This document shows positions 9,534-17,539 of a stretch of DNA of 64,000 bases, in pieces. Position 1 is the first letter of the stretch. Each line of letters opens with the position of its first letter. The position numbers and the translations under genes were made by a program. Under the pieces are notes generated by a model. That model had not been told where the DNA came from, searched no databases, and was given only the letters and a program-made list of their open reading frames with translations. Source of the stretch: Burkholderiaceae bacterium DAT-1 (lineage in GTDB: Bacteria > Pseudomonadota > Gammaproteobacteria > Burkholderiales > Chitinimonadaceae); contig JAHRBI010000004.1 of NCBI GenBank assembly GCA_019084025.1, forward strand, positions 372,001 to 436,000. The letters run 5' to 3'.

Positions 9534-12500
9534 CGGCGATCTCCTCTACCGCAGCATGGAATGCGCCATACAGCGTGTGCGCCAGATCGATAAATTCCGT
9601 CTCGTCAAAGGAATCAAACTCGGGATAGACGCGCGCCAGTTCAGGTGACCTCTGCACCTCGCCGGTACTGGCGAAGCAGCCCTCGAATGCCTTGCGGGCC
9701 GCCTCGATGTCGTTTTCATTTTCCAGCAAGGCCAGTGCGCTGCTGCTGGCAATCGGCAGGGGCTGATTGAGGCCGGTTCGCATGGCCTGTACTAGCGTGT
9801 TGAAGGCGGTATGGGCATCTTGCTGTTCGATTGGCGTGAGTGCCAGCGTCGTGGCCGATTCGCTCACCAGCAGGGTGCGCAGGGTGTGGCCGCAGGCATT
9901 GGCCAGTAGATGTTCGGCCCAGAAGGGCAGCAGGTGGGCCAGTTTGCGCGGCTTTTTATGCGGCGCGGATTCGCCCACCCGTACAATCAGGCGTGTGTAG
10001 CTGCCATCGGTATGGCGCCAGAGACGGTCGAGCGGATGCTGGCACAGCCAGGCAGGGTCGCCGCCTTCGGCACGCAGCGGCAGCGGACGTGCTTCGGCGC
10101 TGAGGCCGTTTTGCAGCGCACCCAGACGCTCGCGCAGCGCCACGCTGCGTTCGTATTGCTGATCCAGCCAGCGTTGTCCAGCGGTACCAACGGGCAGCAC
10201 ACCCTCGCCGCGCAGACGCTGGCTCAGCTCGGACCAGTCGGTTGCGATCTCATCAGGCGCTGCGTTGAGGACAGCCTGCAATAGCCGTTGTTTTAAGCCG
10301 AATCCGGTCAGGCCATCCAGCGCAAAGGGTTCGATATCATCTACCGGATCGCTTTCCTCGAAGCGTACCTTGAGTCGCTCCTGCATGAAAAAGCTGACAG
10401 GCTGGCGCAGGAAACGGGTGAGGGTGGCGATGCTGACCTCGGTTTCCGGTGCTACTTCTGGCAGCGCGTGATTTACTTCCGTTGCCTGAGTCTGATTGTG
10501 TACATCGCGCCATTCATGCGCATAACTGAACAGGGAAGATGCCTGATCGCTACTGGCAAAATAGCGCTCGCTGAAGGGTTGCAGCGGGTGCGTAGTGACA
10601 ATGGCCCGGGTCACGAGCGCATCTGGCCCGGTCTTGTCAGGAATTATCCAGCCTGCATCCACATAGTCCATCAGCTGGCCGAGCAAAACGGACGGCGGCT
10701 TGGCATGATCATCCGCCACGCTGCGACCCACATAACTGAGATAGAGCCGTTCCCGCGCCGACATCACGGCTTCGAGGAACAGGTAGCGATCGTCCTCGCG
10801 GCGCGAGCGGTCGCCGGGGCGATAATCCTGTGCCATCAGATCGAAATCGGGCGCGTGACTCTGGCGCGGATAATCGCCATCGTTGAGGCCCAGCAGGCAG
10901 ATGACCTTGAACGGAATGGCGCGCATCGGCATCAATGTCCCGATATTCACGCTGCCACCGAGAAAGCGCATCGACACACTCTGGCCGGAGAAATCGCCCA
11001 GAATCACGTCGCGCACCACCGTCATCGGCAGCAGGGTATCCAGCATGCCGGTATCACGGCAGCGATCCAGCCAGCCATCCAGCGCCGACTCGAAGCGCGC
11101 CAGTACCAGCTGATCCTGTTCGGATTGCGCATCCAGCACCTCGGCCAGCAAGGCGCGGCAGGCCAGCACCCAGTCTGCCGGGGTATGTTCGCCCTGCAAT
11201 ACCGTGGCGTGGCGGCCAAGCGTTTGCATCAGACGCGCCAGTTTGCCTGCGAGCTGCGCTTCCAGTCCGGCGACTTCGTCGTAGGGCACGATGCCCGACC
11301 ACATGCCCGCATTGCCACTGGCATAGCCGAGCAGCATGCGGTTGAGTCCTGCCTGCCAGCTGTTCTCTGCAAACGGGCGGGTAAAGCGGCTGCGATGGGT
11401 GTCGTCCAGCCCCCAGCGGATACCGCTGTCGTGAATCCAGCGGCGCAGCGTGAGGTGATCGCTTTCGCCAAAGCCAAACCGCTGTGCTACGGCGGGCACA
11501 TCCATCAGATCCAGTACGTCACTCACCGCAAAGCGTGCATCCGCCAGATTCAGCAGATGGTCGATCGCGCGCAGAATGGGTTCGGACTCGCGTTCGGCCT
11601 GATCGGCAATCGCCCACGGAATATAGCGGTCATCCTTGCGCTCCAGCCGCCCAAACACAGCGCGCACAAAAGGCGCATAGCCGTTGATATCGGGCACCAT
11701 GACCAGGACGTCGCGCGGCTGCAAGTTTAGCGAGGCATCGGCGAACAGTGCCAGCAGCTGATCGTGCAGTATTTCCACCTCGCGCAGGGCGCTGTGGGCT
11801 ACATGGATGCGGACAGAGCGATCATCGGCCTGATAGGCTCGTTTTGGCTGGTCCCGCTGCGGTAGCGGCTGCAGATCGGTGATCGCCCATTGCAACTGAT
11901 TCAGTAAGGTGGGTGGGGTGGCAGGATCACTGTCGAACAGGTCAATGTCTGCATTGGCAAAGGCGTGCTTGTAGTCCTCCCAGCGATCATGGTCGGACAG
12001 GAGATTGATGTAATCACGCCCCTGTTTGCCCCATGCAGCCAGCAAGGGATTGGCATGCTGGTGCAGCAGGCTCTCGTCGATGTTCACCGGCATGCCGGGT
12101 TTCAGGCGATGGCGGGTTTGCTGGCGCAGCAGGTGGCGATCTTCGATGATGTCGCCCCAGTAATGGCGACAGGGATTATTCACCGCCATCAGTACATGAC
12201 AATGCTCGGACAGGGCGGCCAGCGCTTCCAGCGTCTGCCGGGGCAGGGACGACAGGCCAAATACAATGACCCGTTTGGGCAGACGATTGACCGGCACCCG
12301 AGCCGGATCGCGCATGGCAGCAAGAAAGCGCGTGTGAATGAGCGCCCGGCTGGTGTCTGTTTCCTTTCCCAGCGCCTGATGCAAACGTCGCCACAGCGCG
12401 GCCTGCCAGTGCGTGCTGTCGTTCTCGACCGATTTCCCTTTGATCGCCACATCATCATGACCTGCCTGCCAGTGCAGCAGCCAGTCGGCACGGTAGACCT

Positions 12501-12945
12501 GATACTGGTCGAACAAATCGGCCAGTTGTTCCGCCAGCTGATAGCGCTTACGGGCGTCCTTATCGTCTTCCAGATAACTCGCTAGCCGCGCAAATAGCGG
12601 ATCGCGGCTCCAGTCCGGCAGCACGCGGTACAGAATCCACACCAGCCGGTCTTTATCCAGCAAGGAGTGCTGCGGCGTATCGGCCTCACCCAGCACGGTG
12701 CGGTAGATGCTCCACACAAACTGCGAGGGCAGCTGGAAATCGGCGCCAGAGGCAATCCCCAGCCGTTCGGCCATCGCCATTTTCAGCCACTGCTGCATCC
12801 CCTGGCTCTGGGTGAGAAAAATATCTTCATCAAAGATGCCGGGCAGGGGATGTGCAGCCAGCCAGCCAATGACGACATCGCGCAGCGATTCGGCGCGGTT
12901 GGCATGCAAAATCGTGAGGCCGGTAAAAGGCGTGGAAGCAGTCAT
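9520..12945 (-). CDS. recC: Exodeoxyribonuclease V subunit gamma, RecC
   Basis: 1141 residues from ATG 12945 ('MTASTPFTGL'); an in-frame extension of 21 codons upstream lacks a better signal. RecC is the helicase-like, catalytically inactive subunit that recognises Chi and splits the strands. Typical stretches are 'GIFDEDIFLTQSQGMQQWLKMAMAE' (split here in two blocks, residues about 37-62), 'RVIVFGLSSLPRQTLEAL', 'LRRWIHDSGIRWGLD' and 'ICLLGLNDGDYPR'. It is first in the recC-recB-recD unit. No ptrA, which sits between recC and recB in E. coli, is present. About 200 bp separate it from the divergent LiaI-like gene. Confidence 0.96.
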   Translation of the reverse strand: MTASTPFTGLTILHANRAESLRDVVIGWLAAHPLPGIFDEDIFLTQSQGMQQWLKMAMAERLGIASGADFQLPSQFVWSIYRTVLGEADTPQHSLLDKDRLVWILYRVLPDWSRDPLFARLASYLEDDKDARKRYQLAEQLADLFDQYQVYRADWLLHWQAGHDDVAIKGKSVENDSTHWQAALWRRLHQALGKETDTSRALIHTRFLAAMRDPARVPVNRLPKRVIVFGLSSLPRQTLEALAALSEHCHVLMAVNNPCRHYWGDIIEDRHLLRQQTRHRLKPGMPVNIDESLLHQHANPLLAAWGKQGRDYINLLSDHDRWEDYKHAFANADIDLFDSDPATPPTLLNQLQWAITDLQPLPQRDQPKRAYQADDRSVRIHVAHSALREVEILHDQLLALFADASLNLQPRDVLVMVPDINGYAPFVRAVFGRLERKDDRYIPWAIADQAERESEPILRAIDHLLNLADARFAVSDVLDLMDVPAVAQRFGFGESDHLTLRRWIHDSGIRWGLDDTHRSRFTRPFAENSWQAGLNRMLLGYASGNAGMWSGIVPYDEVAGLEAQLAGKLARLMQTLGRHATVLQGEHTPADWVLACRALLAEVLDAQSEQDQLVLARFESALDGWLDRCRDTGMLDTLLPMTVVRDVILGDFSGQSVSMRFLGGSVNIGTLMPMRAIPFKVICLLGLNDGDYPRQSHAPDFDLMAQDYRPGDRSRREDDRYLFLEAVMSARERLYLSYVGRSVADDHAKPPSVLLGQLMDYVDAGWIIPDKTGPDALVTRAIVTTHPLQPFSERYFASSDQASSLFSYAHEWRDVHNQTQATEVNHALPEVAPETEVSIATLTRFLRQPVSFFMQERLKVRFEESDPVDDIEPFALDGLTGFGLKQRLLQAVLNAAPDEIATDWSELSQRLRGEGVLPVGTAGQRWLDQQYERSVALRERLGALQNGLSAEARPLPLRAEGGDPAWLCQHPLDRLWRHTDGSYTRLIVRVGESAPHKKPRKLAHLLPFWAEHLLANACGHTLRTLLVSESATTLALTPIEQQDAHTAFNTLVQAMRTGLNQPLPIASSSALALLENENDIEAARKAFEGCFASTGEVQRSPELARVYPEFDSFDETEFIDLAHTLYGAFHAAVEEIADANA

Positions 12946-13149
12946 GTAATCAGAATCATGCAAATGGATGAACGGTATGGGCGAAAGGATACAGGGTGTT
13001 CGCGACAAAGTGTGTCCCGTCCCCGCGTCATTCGCGGCAGAAATACGTCACTCACCGACAGCCAGCGGTGATTCGCGGAATCCATGCTGCATCTCGCGCC
13101 GGGCTTGGATACAGTTCACCTCACTGAATACCGCAAGGAGGAAACCATC

Positions 13150-13542
13150 ATGGTGTACGAACACGAAGACGATCTGGTTCATGTCTGTGGCCGCCGCAAG
13201 CGCAATCGCCCGGCTCGCCGTTTCATTTTTGGTGGCATGCTGGTGGTGATTGGCGCTGCGATGCTGACCGGTGGATTCGGCTTCATGGCGATGCCCAATC
13301 TGTGGAATATGTGGCCGCTGTTGTTTGTGGCATCCGGCTTATACAAGATTGTCGAGGCAGATTATCCGGCGCACTACATCAAAGGTGTGGCCACAATCGG
13401 GTTGGGTGCATGGCTCTATGCCTGTGTGAATCATGTGGCAGGCTGGACTTTCCAGACGACCTGGCCAGTGGTGCTGATCATTATTGGTGGCAGTATGCTG
13501 CTGCGCGGCTTGCCCGGCATGTATGGCCGTAAAGGAGAGTAA
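13150..13542 (+). CDS. Small membrane protein with LiaI-type transmembrane region (DUF5668-like)
   Basis: 130 residues. ATG 13150 has an AAGGAGG Shine-Dalgarno nine bases upstream; an open 22-codon extension before it is ignored. A charged N-terminus ('CGRRKRNRPARR') is followed by four hydrophobic segments in two hairpins ('FIFGGMLVVIGAAML', 'LWNMWPLLFVASGLY', 'VATIGLGAWLYACV', 'TTWPVVLIIIGGSMLL'). The 'WPLLFVxxGLY' and 'WPVVLIIIGG' repeats are typical of LiaI/LiaF transmembrane modules. It is two bases upstream of the LiaF-like gene and heads an operon with a two-component system, which suggests an envelope-stress sensing accessory role. Confidence 0.8.
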   Translation: MVYEHEDDLVHVCGRRKRNRPARRFIFGGMLVVIGAAMLTGGFGFMAMPNLWNMWPLLFVASGLYKIVEADYPAHYIKGVATIGLGAWLYACVNHVAGWTFQTTWPVVLIIIGGSMLLRGLPGMYGRKGE

Positions 13543-13544
13543 TC

Positions 13545-14249
13545 ATGCGACACGCTCACTTTCGCATCAATCATCTGATCATCGGCGCCTTTATCCTGAT
13601 TTTCGGGCTGATCAGTTTGCTAGACAATATGGGCATCCTGCGAACCAATGTATTTGAAGTGTTCTGGCCGCTCGTCCTCTGTGCATTGGGTGTAGCCCGT
13701 ATGACTCGACCCGGCAATGGGGATCAGCGCACCTTCGGGATGATCCTGATCGGGCTGGGGGCATTTCTGGTACTGCATAACCTCGGATACATTGCCGCAG
13801 GCATGCATGTGTTCTGGCCGGTTGTCCTGATTCTGGTCGGGCTGCGCATCATGTCGCGTAGCTCGCGGCGCGGCAGTGATGAACTGGCATTCCAGTCCTA
13901 CAACCGCCATGGCGATACCAACGAATTCATCGATCTGTCTGCCTTTATGGGCGGTGGCAAGGTCGGCAATGATTCGAACAACTTCAAGGGCGGCAATCTG
14001 AGCGCCATCATGGGCGGCATTGACGTCGATCTGCGCCACGCCGTGATGCAGGAACCCAAGGCCGTGATCAAAGTGTTTGCCTTCTGGGGCGGCATTGTCA
14101 TCCGCGTGCCGCAGGATTGGTCGGTAGTGGTGAACGGCATGCCCATCATGGGCGGGATTGAAGATAAAACCGTGCCCGCACTGGGTGATGCCAAGCAGCT
14201 GATCATCGAAGGTGAAGTGATCATGGGCGGCGTAGAAATCAAGAATTGA
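13545..14249 (+). CDS. LiaF-like membrane protein (cell-wall-active antibiotics response family)
   Basis: 234 residues. The N-terminal half has four transmembrane segments of the LiaF-TM type ('LIIGAFILIFGLISLLDNMG', 'VFWPLVLCALGVARM', 'MILIGLGAFLVLHNLG', 'VFWPVVLILVGLRIM'). The soluble C-terminal half carries the beta-rich LiaF/YvqF domain with repeated 'IMGGxx' strands ('SAIMGGIDVDL', 'PIMGGIEDK', 'VIMGGVEIKN'). In Firmicutes LiaF restrains the LiaS kinase; here the next gene encodes a LytS-type kinase, so a similar modulatory role is inferred. GGAG precedes ATG 13545. The 3' end nearly abuts the kinase start. Confidence 0.85.
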   Translation: MRHAHFRINHLIIGAFILIFGLISLLDNMGILRTNVFEVFWPLVLCALGVARMTRPGNGDQRTFGMILIGLGAFLVLHNLGYIAAGMHVFWPVVLILVGLRIMSRSSRRGSDELAFQSYNRHGDTNEFIDLSAFMGGGKVGNDSNNFKGGNLSAIMGGIDVDLRHAVMQEPKAVIKVFAFWGGIVIRVPQDWSVVVNGMPIMGGIEDKTVPALGDAKQLIIEGEVIMGGVEIKN

Positions 14250-14251
14250 TC

Positions 14252-15316
14252 ATGCTTCATCCTCTGATCAATGATCTCCGCAAGGCTGGCTGGTATGCCG
14301 GCCTTTGGACTTTGGCAGGTGGCGCACTCGCCGGCCTGCTGCGCTTTCTGGGCTTTGCCGACAAGCAGGGCGCACTGAACTTTGCCTTGCCTCTGGCGCT
14401 GGTGTTTGGTGTGGTTGCGTTGTCGGCATGGTACGTCTGCCGCAGCTTTCCGCATGCACAGCGTGCACCTGCGCGCATGATCGTGGCGTTTACCGGCTCG
14501 GCTGCCGTGTCCGGACTGATCTGGTTAGGGATGTGCCTGGCGTGGAACGCCGCGGGCGCATCGATGGGCTGGCCGGGTGGATTTGTGCGGATGACAGCCG
14601 AGCTAGAAACGCTGCTATTCGCGCTGGGTGCGGGTCTCTACATGATGTCGCTGCTGGCGCATGATGCGCTGCTGGCAGTGAGTCGTCTGCATGAAATCGC
14701 CCGAACCGAAGCCGAAGCGCGGGTGCTGGCACGCGATGCCGAGTTAAAGCTGCTGCGTACCCAGATTGATCCGCACTTTCTGTTCAATAGCCTGAATTCG
14801 ATTAGCGCACTCACGGCGATTGATCCGGCAGGCGCACGCGCGATGGCGATTGATCTGGCGGGATTCTTCCGCAATACCATTGCACTGGCCTCCGAGCCGC
14901 TTATCCCGCTATCACGTGAAATCGAGCTGTGCCGCCAGTTTGCCGCGATCGAACAACGACGCTTTGGCGATAAGTTGAACGTGACATTCGACATTGATCA
15001 AGCTGCTGAAGTGGCGCTATTGCCGCCCATGACCTTGCAGCCGCTGCTCGAAAATGCCATCAAGCACGGCATCCGCACGCTGGATGTGGCGGGTATGGTC
15101 AGCATCGTCGCCAGGGTGCAGGACGGCTGGCTGCATCTGCGGGTGAGTAATCCGGTCGGGGAAGACGCGATGCCCGCAAGTGGAACCGGTACTGGACTCA
15201 ATAACATCCGCGAGCGCCTGAAACGCAGCGTAGGCGAGCGCTTCCGCCTGCAGGCAGCCAGAAAAGAAGCAGGATGGCAGGTGGACATCACTCTGCCGAT
15301 GGAGGAAACAACATGA
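14252..15316 (+). CDS. LytS/YehU-type sensor histidine kinase
   Basis: About 354 residues. Four hydrophobic N-terminal segments (residues roughly 15-140) form the membrane sensor. They are followed by the His_kinase domain typical of LytS/AlgZ-like enzymes: phosphoacceptor histidine in 'QIDPHFLFNSLNSIS', the N box in 'LQPLLENAIKHGI' and a G box 'GTGTGLNNIRERL'. An in-frame TTG at 14246 could be an alternative start, but ATG 14252 lies just after the LiaF-like stop. The last four bases (ATGA) overlap the response regulator start, so kinase and regulator are coupled. The signal is probably cell-envelope state. Confidence 0.93.
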   Translation: MLHPLINDLRKAGWYAGLWTLAGGALAGLLRFLGFADKQGALNFALPLALVFGVVALSAWYVCRSFPHAQRAPARMIVAFTGSAAVSGLIWLGMCLAWNAAGASMGWPGGFVRMTAELETLLFALGAGLYMMSLLAHDALLAVSRLHEIARTEAEARVLARDAELKLLRTQIDPHFLFNSLNSISALTAIDPAGARAMAIDLAGFFRNTIALASEPLIPLSREIELCRQFAAIEQRRFGDKLNVTFDIDQAAEVALLPPMTLQPLLENAIKHGIRTLDVAGMVSIVARVQDGWLHLRVSNPVGEDAMPASGTGTGLNNIRERLKRSVGERFRLQAARKEAGWQVDITLPMEETT

Positions 15317-16044
15317 GTCATACACTGACCGCCCTGATTACCGACGACGAACCGCTGGCACGGATGCTGGTGCGCGAATACCTGTCGCACCACCCGGATA
15401 TCCAGATTGTCGGAGAGTGCAGCAATGGGCTGGAGGCCGTGAAACAGATCGGCGCGTTGAACCCGGATCTGGTCTTTCTGGATATCCAGATGCCCAAGCT
15501 CACTGGGCTGGAGGTACTGGAACTAACAGAGCGGCGACAGGGCGTGATTTTTACCACTGCCTACGATCAATTTGCACTGCAGGCGTTTAACCTGCATGCG
15601 GTCGATTACCTGCTCAAGCCCTTTAGCCAGACTCGCTTTGACGAAGCACTGGCGCGTGCCCGCAAGCTGCTGCCCGAACCACAGGCCGCGCTCGACAAAC
15701 TGGTACAGGACGCCAGCCAGCAGCAAGGCCGGCTGCTGATCAAGGATCGTGAGCAGGTGCATGTGGTGCCCATCGACCGCATCAGCTATGTGCTGGCGCA
15801 GGATGACTATATTTCGATTCATGCAGATGGCAAAAGCTATCTGAAAACCCAGTCACTCTCCGATCTCGAAAGCAAGCTCGACCCGCAGCGCTTTGTACGG
15901 ATTCACCGATCCTGCCTGATCAACCTGCAGTTTCTGAAGGCGATTGAAAAGCCTGCCAAAGATACGCAGCTGGCGTGTATGCAGGATGGCGAGCGCCTGC
16001 CGATCAGCCGGACGGGGCAGGAGCGATTGCGGGAGTTGATGTAG
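15313..16044 (+). CDS. LytTR-family response regulator
   Basis: 243 residues. The receiver domain (residues about 4-120) has the acidic pair 'DDE', the phosphoacceptor aspartate in 'LVFLDIQMP', the switch Thr in 'VIFTTAYD' and the Lys in 'YLLKPF'. The C-terminal LytTR DNA-binding domain (about 140-240) shows 'ISYVLAQDDYISIH' and 'FVRIHRSCLIN', the standard signatures. It is the partner of the overlapping LytS-type kinase and, with the two LiaI/LiaF-like genes, completes a four-gene operon. LytTR proteins bind direct repeats upstream of targets; the operon promoter upstream of 13150 is a natural place to look. Confidence 0.95.
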   Translation: MSHTLTALITDDEPLARMLVREYLSHHPDIQIVGECSNGLEAVKQIGALNPDLVFLDIQMPKLTGLEVLELTERRQGVIFTTAYDQFALQAFNLHAVDYLLKPFSQTRFDEALARARKLLPEPQAALDKLVQDASQQQGRLLIKDREQVHVVPIDRISYVLAQDDYISIHADGKSYLKTQSLSDLESKLDPQRFVRIHRSCLINLQFLKAIEKPAKDTQLACMQDGERLPISRTGQERLRELM

Positions 16045-16051
16045 GGCTCTC

Positions 16052-16103
16052 CTTCGACAGGCTCAGGGAGCGGTTGTGTCCGTTGGCTGAGCTTGTCGAA
16101 GCC
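16052..16103. repeat. Imperfect palindromic repeat (REP-like), possible terminator
   Basis: CTTCGACAGGCTCAG at about 16052-16066 is mirrored by CTGAGCTTGTCGAAG at about 16087-16101 with one mismatch, giving a long stem with a 20-base loop immediately after the response-regulator stop. This motif family is widely dispersed in proteobacterial genomes as an intergenic palindrome. No T-run follows, so a pure intrinsic terminator is doubtful; mRNA end protection is an alternative. Confidence 0.75.
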
Positions 16104-16148
16104 CGTTGTCGTACACTCATACGCAGCTAAAACCAACCGGAACCCGCC

Positions 16149-16913
16149 ATGTGGAACCCCGATCAGTACCTCAAGTACGCTGGCCCGAGATTACGTCCTG
16201 CGCTGGATTTGCTGGCGCGCATTGATTTGGAGGCTCCTGAGCATATTGCTGATCTCGGATGCGGACCGGGGAATGTGACGGCCTGTCTCAAGGCGCGGTG
16301 GCCGGATGCATCCATCACCGGCATCGACAACGATCCATCCATGCTGGCAGCGGCACGGCGCGATTTTCCGGATATGCACTGGCAGGCAGGCGAGGTGAGC
16401 ACATGGTCACCCGATACGCCGGTCGACCTGTTGTATACCAACGCGGTGCTGCACTGGGTGCCGGATCATGCGGAGCTGTTTCCCGCCTTGCTACGCACAG
16501 TCAAACCTGGCGGGGTGATGGCCATCGGCATGCCGGGAAACTTCCGGGCTCCTTCGCATACGCTGATTGCAGAAACAGTGAATGCAGGCTCATGGCGCGA
16601 TAGTTTGCAGCATCTTTTGCAGGCCGTGCCGATTCTGGAACTGGACGACTACTACCGCATCCTTGCCCCGCATGCTGCCTCGCTGGACATCTGGGAAACA
16701 CATTATATGCAGGTGCTCGAAGGCGCTGATCCGGTGAAAGAATGGATCAAAGGTTCGTGGCTCAAGCAGTTTCTTGATGCCTTGCCAGAAGGGGAGCGCG
16801 AGGCGTTTGAACAGGACTACGCAGCTCGCGTGCGCGCAACCTACCCTGCGCAAACCGATGGCAAAACGCTATTTCCGTTCCGGCGGATATTCATGGTGGT
16901 GCGGGCAAAGTGA
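16149..16913 (+). CDS. tam: Trans-aconitate 2-methyltransferase-like SAM methyltransferase
   Basis: 254 residues. It begins with the characteristic 'MWNPDQYLKY' of Tam proteins, followed by the SAM-binding motif I 'IADLGCGPGNVT' and 'ITGIDNDPSML'. 'DLLYTNAVLHWVPDH' and the C-terminal 'YPFRR'-like 'FPFRRIFMVV' ending also match E. coli Tam (252 residues). Tam methylates spontaneously formed trans-aconitate, an inhibitor of the citric acid cycle. GGAA precedes the ATG. Its stop overlaps the GTG start of the HNH gene, implying co-translation. Confidence 0.88.
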   Translation: MWNPDQYLKYAGPRLRPALDLLARIDLEAPEHIADLGCGPGNVTACLKARWPDASITGIDNDPSMLAAARRDFPDMHWQAGEVSTWSPDTPVDLLYTNAVLHWVPDHAELFPALLRTVKPGGVMAIGMPGNFRAPSHTLIAETVNAGSWRDSLQHLLQAVPILELDDYYRILAPHAASLDIWETHYMQVLEGADPVKEWIKGSWLKQFLDALPEGEREAFEQDYAARVRATYPAQTDGKTLFPFRRIFMVVRAK

Positions 16914-17236
16914 AGCGCCGTCTGCGTGAACCGGAGACATGGTATGTGCCGCCTTCGGTGGAAATCTGCCCGCTGTGTGGCCGGGAAATTCCAGCCTCAC
17001 AGCGCGATGAGCATCATCTGGTTCCGCGACTAAAAGGCGGCAAGGTGACCACTGCGCTGCACCGCATCTGCCACAAACAAATCCACGCACGCTTTACCGA
17101 AGCCGAATTAGCCCGCCAGTACAATTCGGTTGAGGCACTGCTTGCCCATCCGGATATCCAAACCTTTGTCGCCTGGGTGGCAAAAAAGCCACCCGAATTC
17201 GCCGAGCGGGCGTTTAAAAGCAAGCACAAGCATTAA
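16910..17236 (+). CDS. HNH endonuclease domain protein
   Basis: 108 residues starting at GTG 16910, overlapping the tam stop by four bases. A zinc ribbon-like CPLCGRE (about residue 21) is followed by 'DEHHLVPRLKGG' and 'LHRICHKQIH', the beta-beta-alpha metal motif of HNH nucleases. The conserved beginning 'RPETWYVPP'-like ('EPETWYVPPSVEICP') is shared by a family of small stand-alone proteobacterial HNH proteins of unknown biological role. No restriction-modification partner is nearby. It could act in DNA metabolism together with the Cdd1-like gene 9 bases downstream. Confidence 0.85.
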   Translation: MKRRLREPETWYVPPSVEICPLCGREIPASQRDEHHLVPRLKGGKVTTALHRICHKQIHARFTEAELARQYNSVEALLAHPDIQTFVAWVAKKPPEFAERAFKSKHKH

Positions 17237-17245
17237 GAGATACCG

Positions 17246-17536
17246 ATGAATCCTGCCAAAGTTTCCCGCGATCGTCTGAATAAACTGACCGACTTGCCCA
17301 ATATCGGGCCGGCATCAGCAAAGGATTTGCAGTTGCTGGGCTATGAAACGCCGGATGCGCTCAAAGGCGCTGATCCCGTCGAGATGTACTGGCGATTGTG
17401 TGATCTGACCGGCGTACGACACGATCCCTGCGTGCTGGATGTGTTTATGTCGGTGACGCGGTTTATGGATGGGGAGCCACCGCGCGCCTGGTGGGACTTC
17501 ACCGAGGCGCGCAAGCGGCTGATGGCTGTGAATTAG
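17246..17536 (+). CDS. Cdd1-like helix-hairpin-helix protein (pathogenicity locus/mitomycin-resistance type)
   Basis: 96 residues. The N-terminal helix-hairpin-helix 'LTDLPNIGPASAKDLQLLGYETPDAL' region (residues about 14-39) is a DNA-binding type motif. The rest ('PVEMYWRLCDLTGVRHDPCVLDVF', then 'PRAWWDFT') is the diagnostic Cdd1 pattern. Family members are annotated as pathogenicity locus or mitomycin resistance proteins, but no biochemical role is established. Third gene of the tam-HNH-cdd1 cluster; convergent with the GH3 gene, with only three bases between stops and no evident terminator. Confidence 0.85.
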   Translation: MNPAKVSRDRLNKLTDLPNIGPASAKDLQLLGYETPDALKGADPVEMYWRLCDLTGVRHDPCVLDVFMSVTRFMDGEPPRAWWDFTEARKRLMAVN

Positions 17537-17539
17537 CCC

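Noticed and set aside
10468-11730. 420-codon plus-strand frame opposite recC
   Set aside because: Antisense shadow of a well-supported, conserved gene in GC-rich DNA; the translation has no domain-like pattern.
3863-12945. Possible new helicase-nuclease defence system
   Set aside because: The three genes match RecC, RecB and RecD in order, length and motifs, a housekeeping repair complex.
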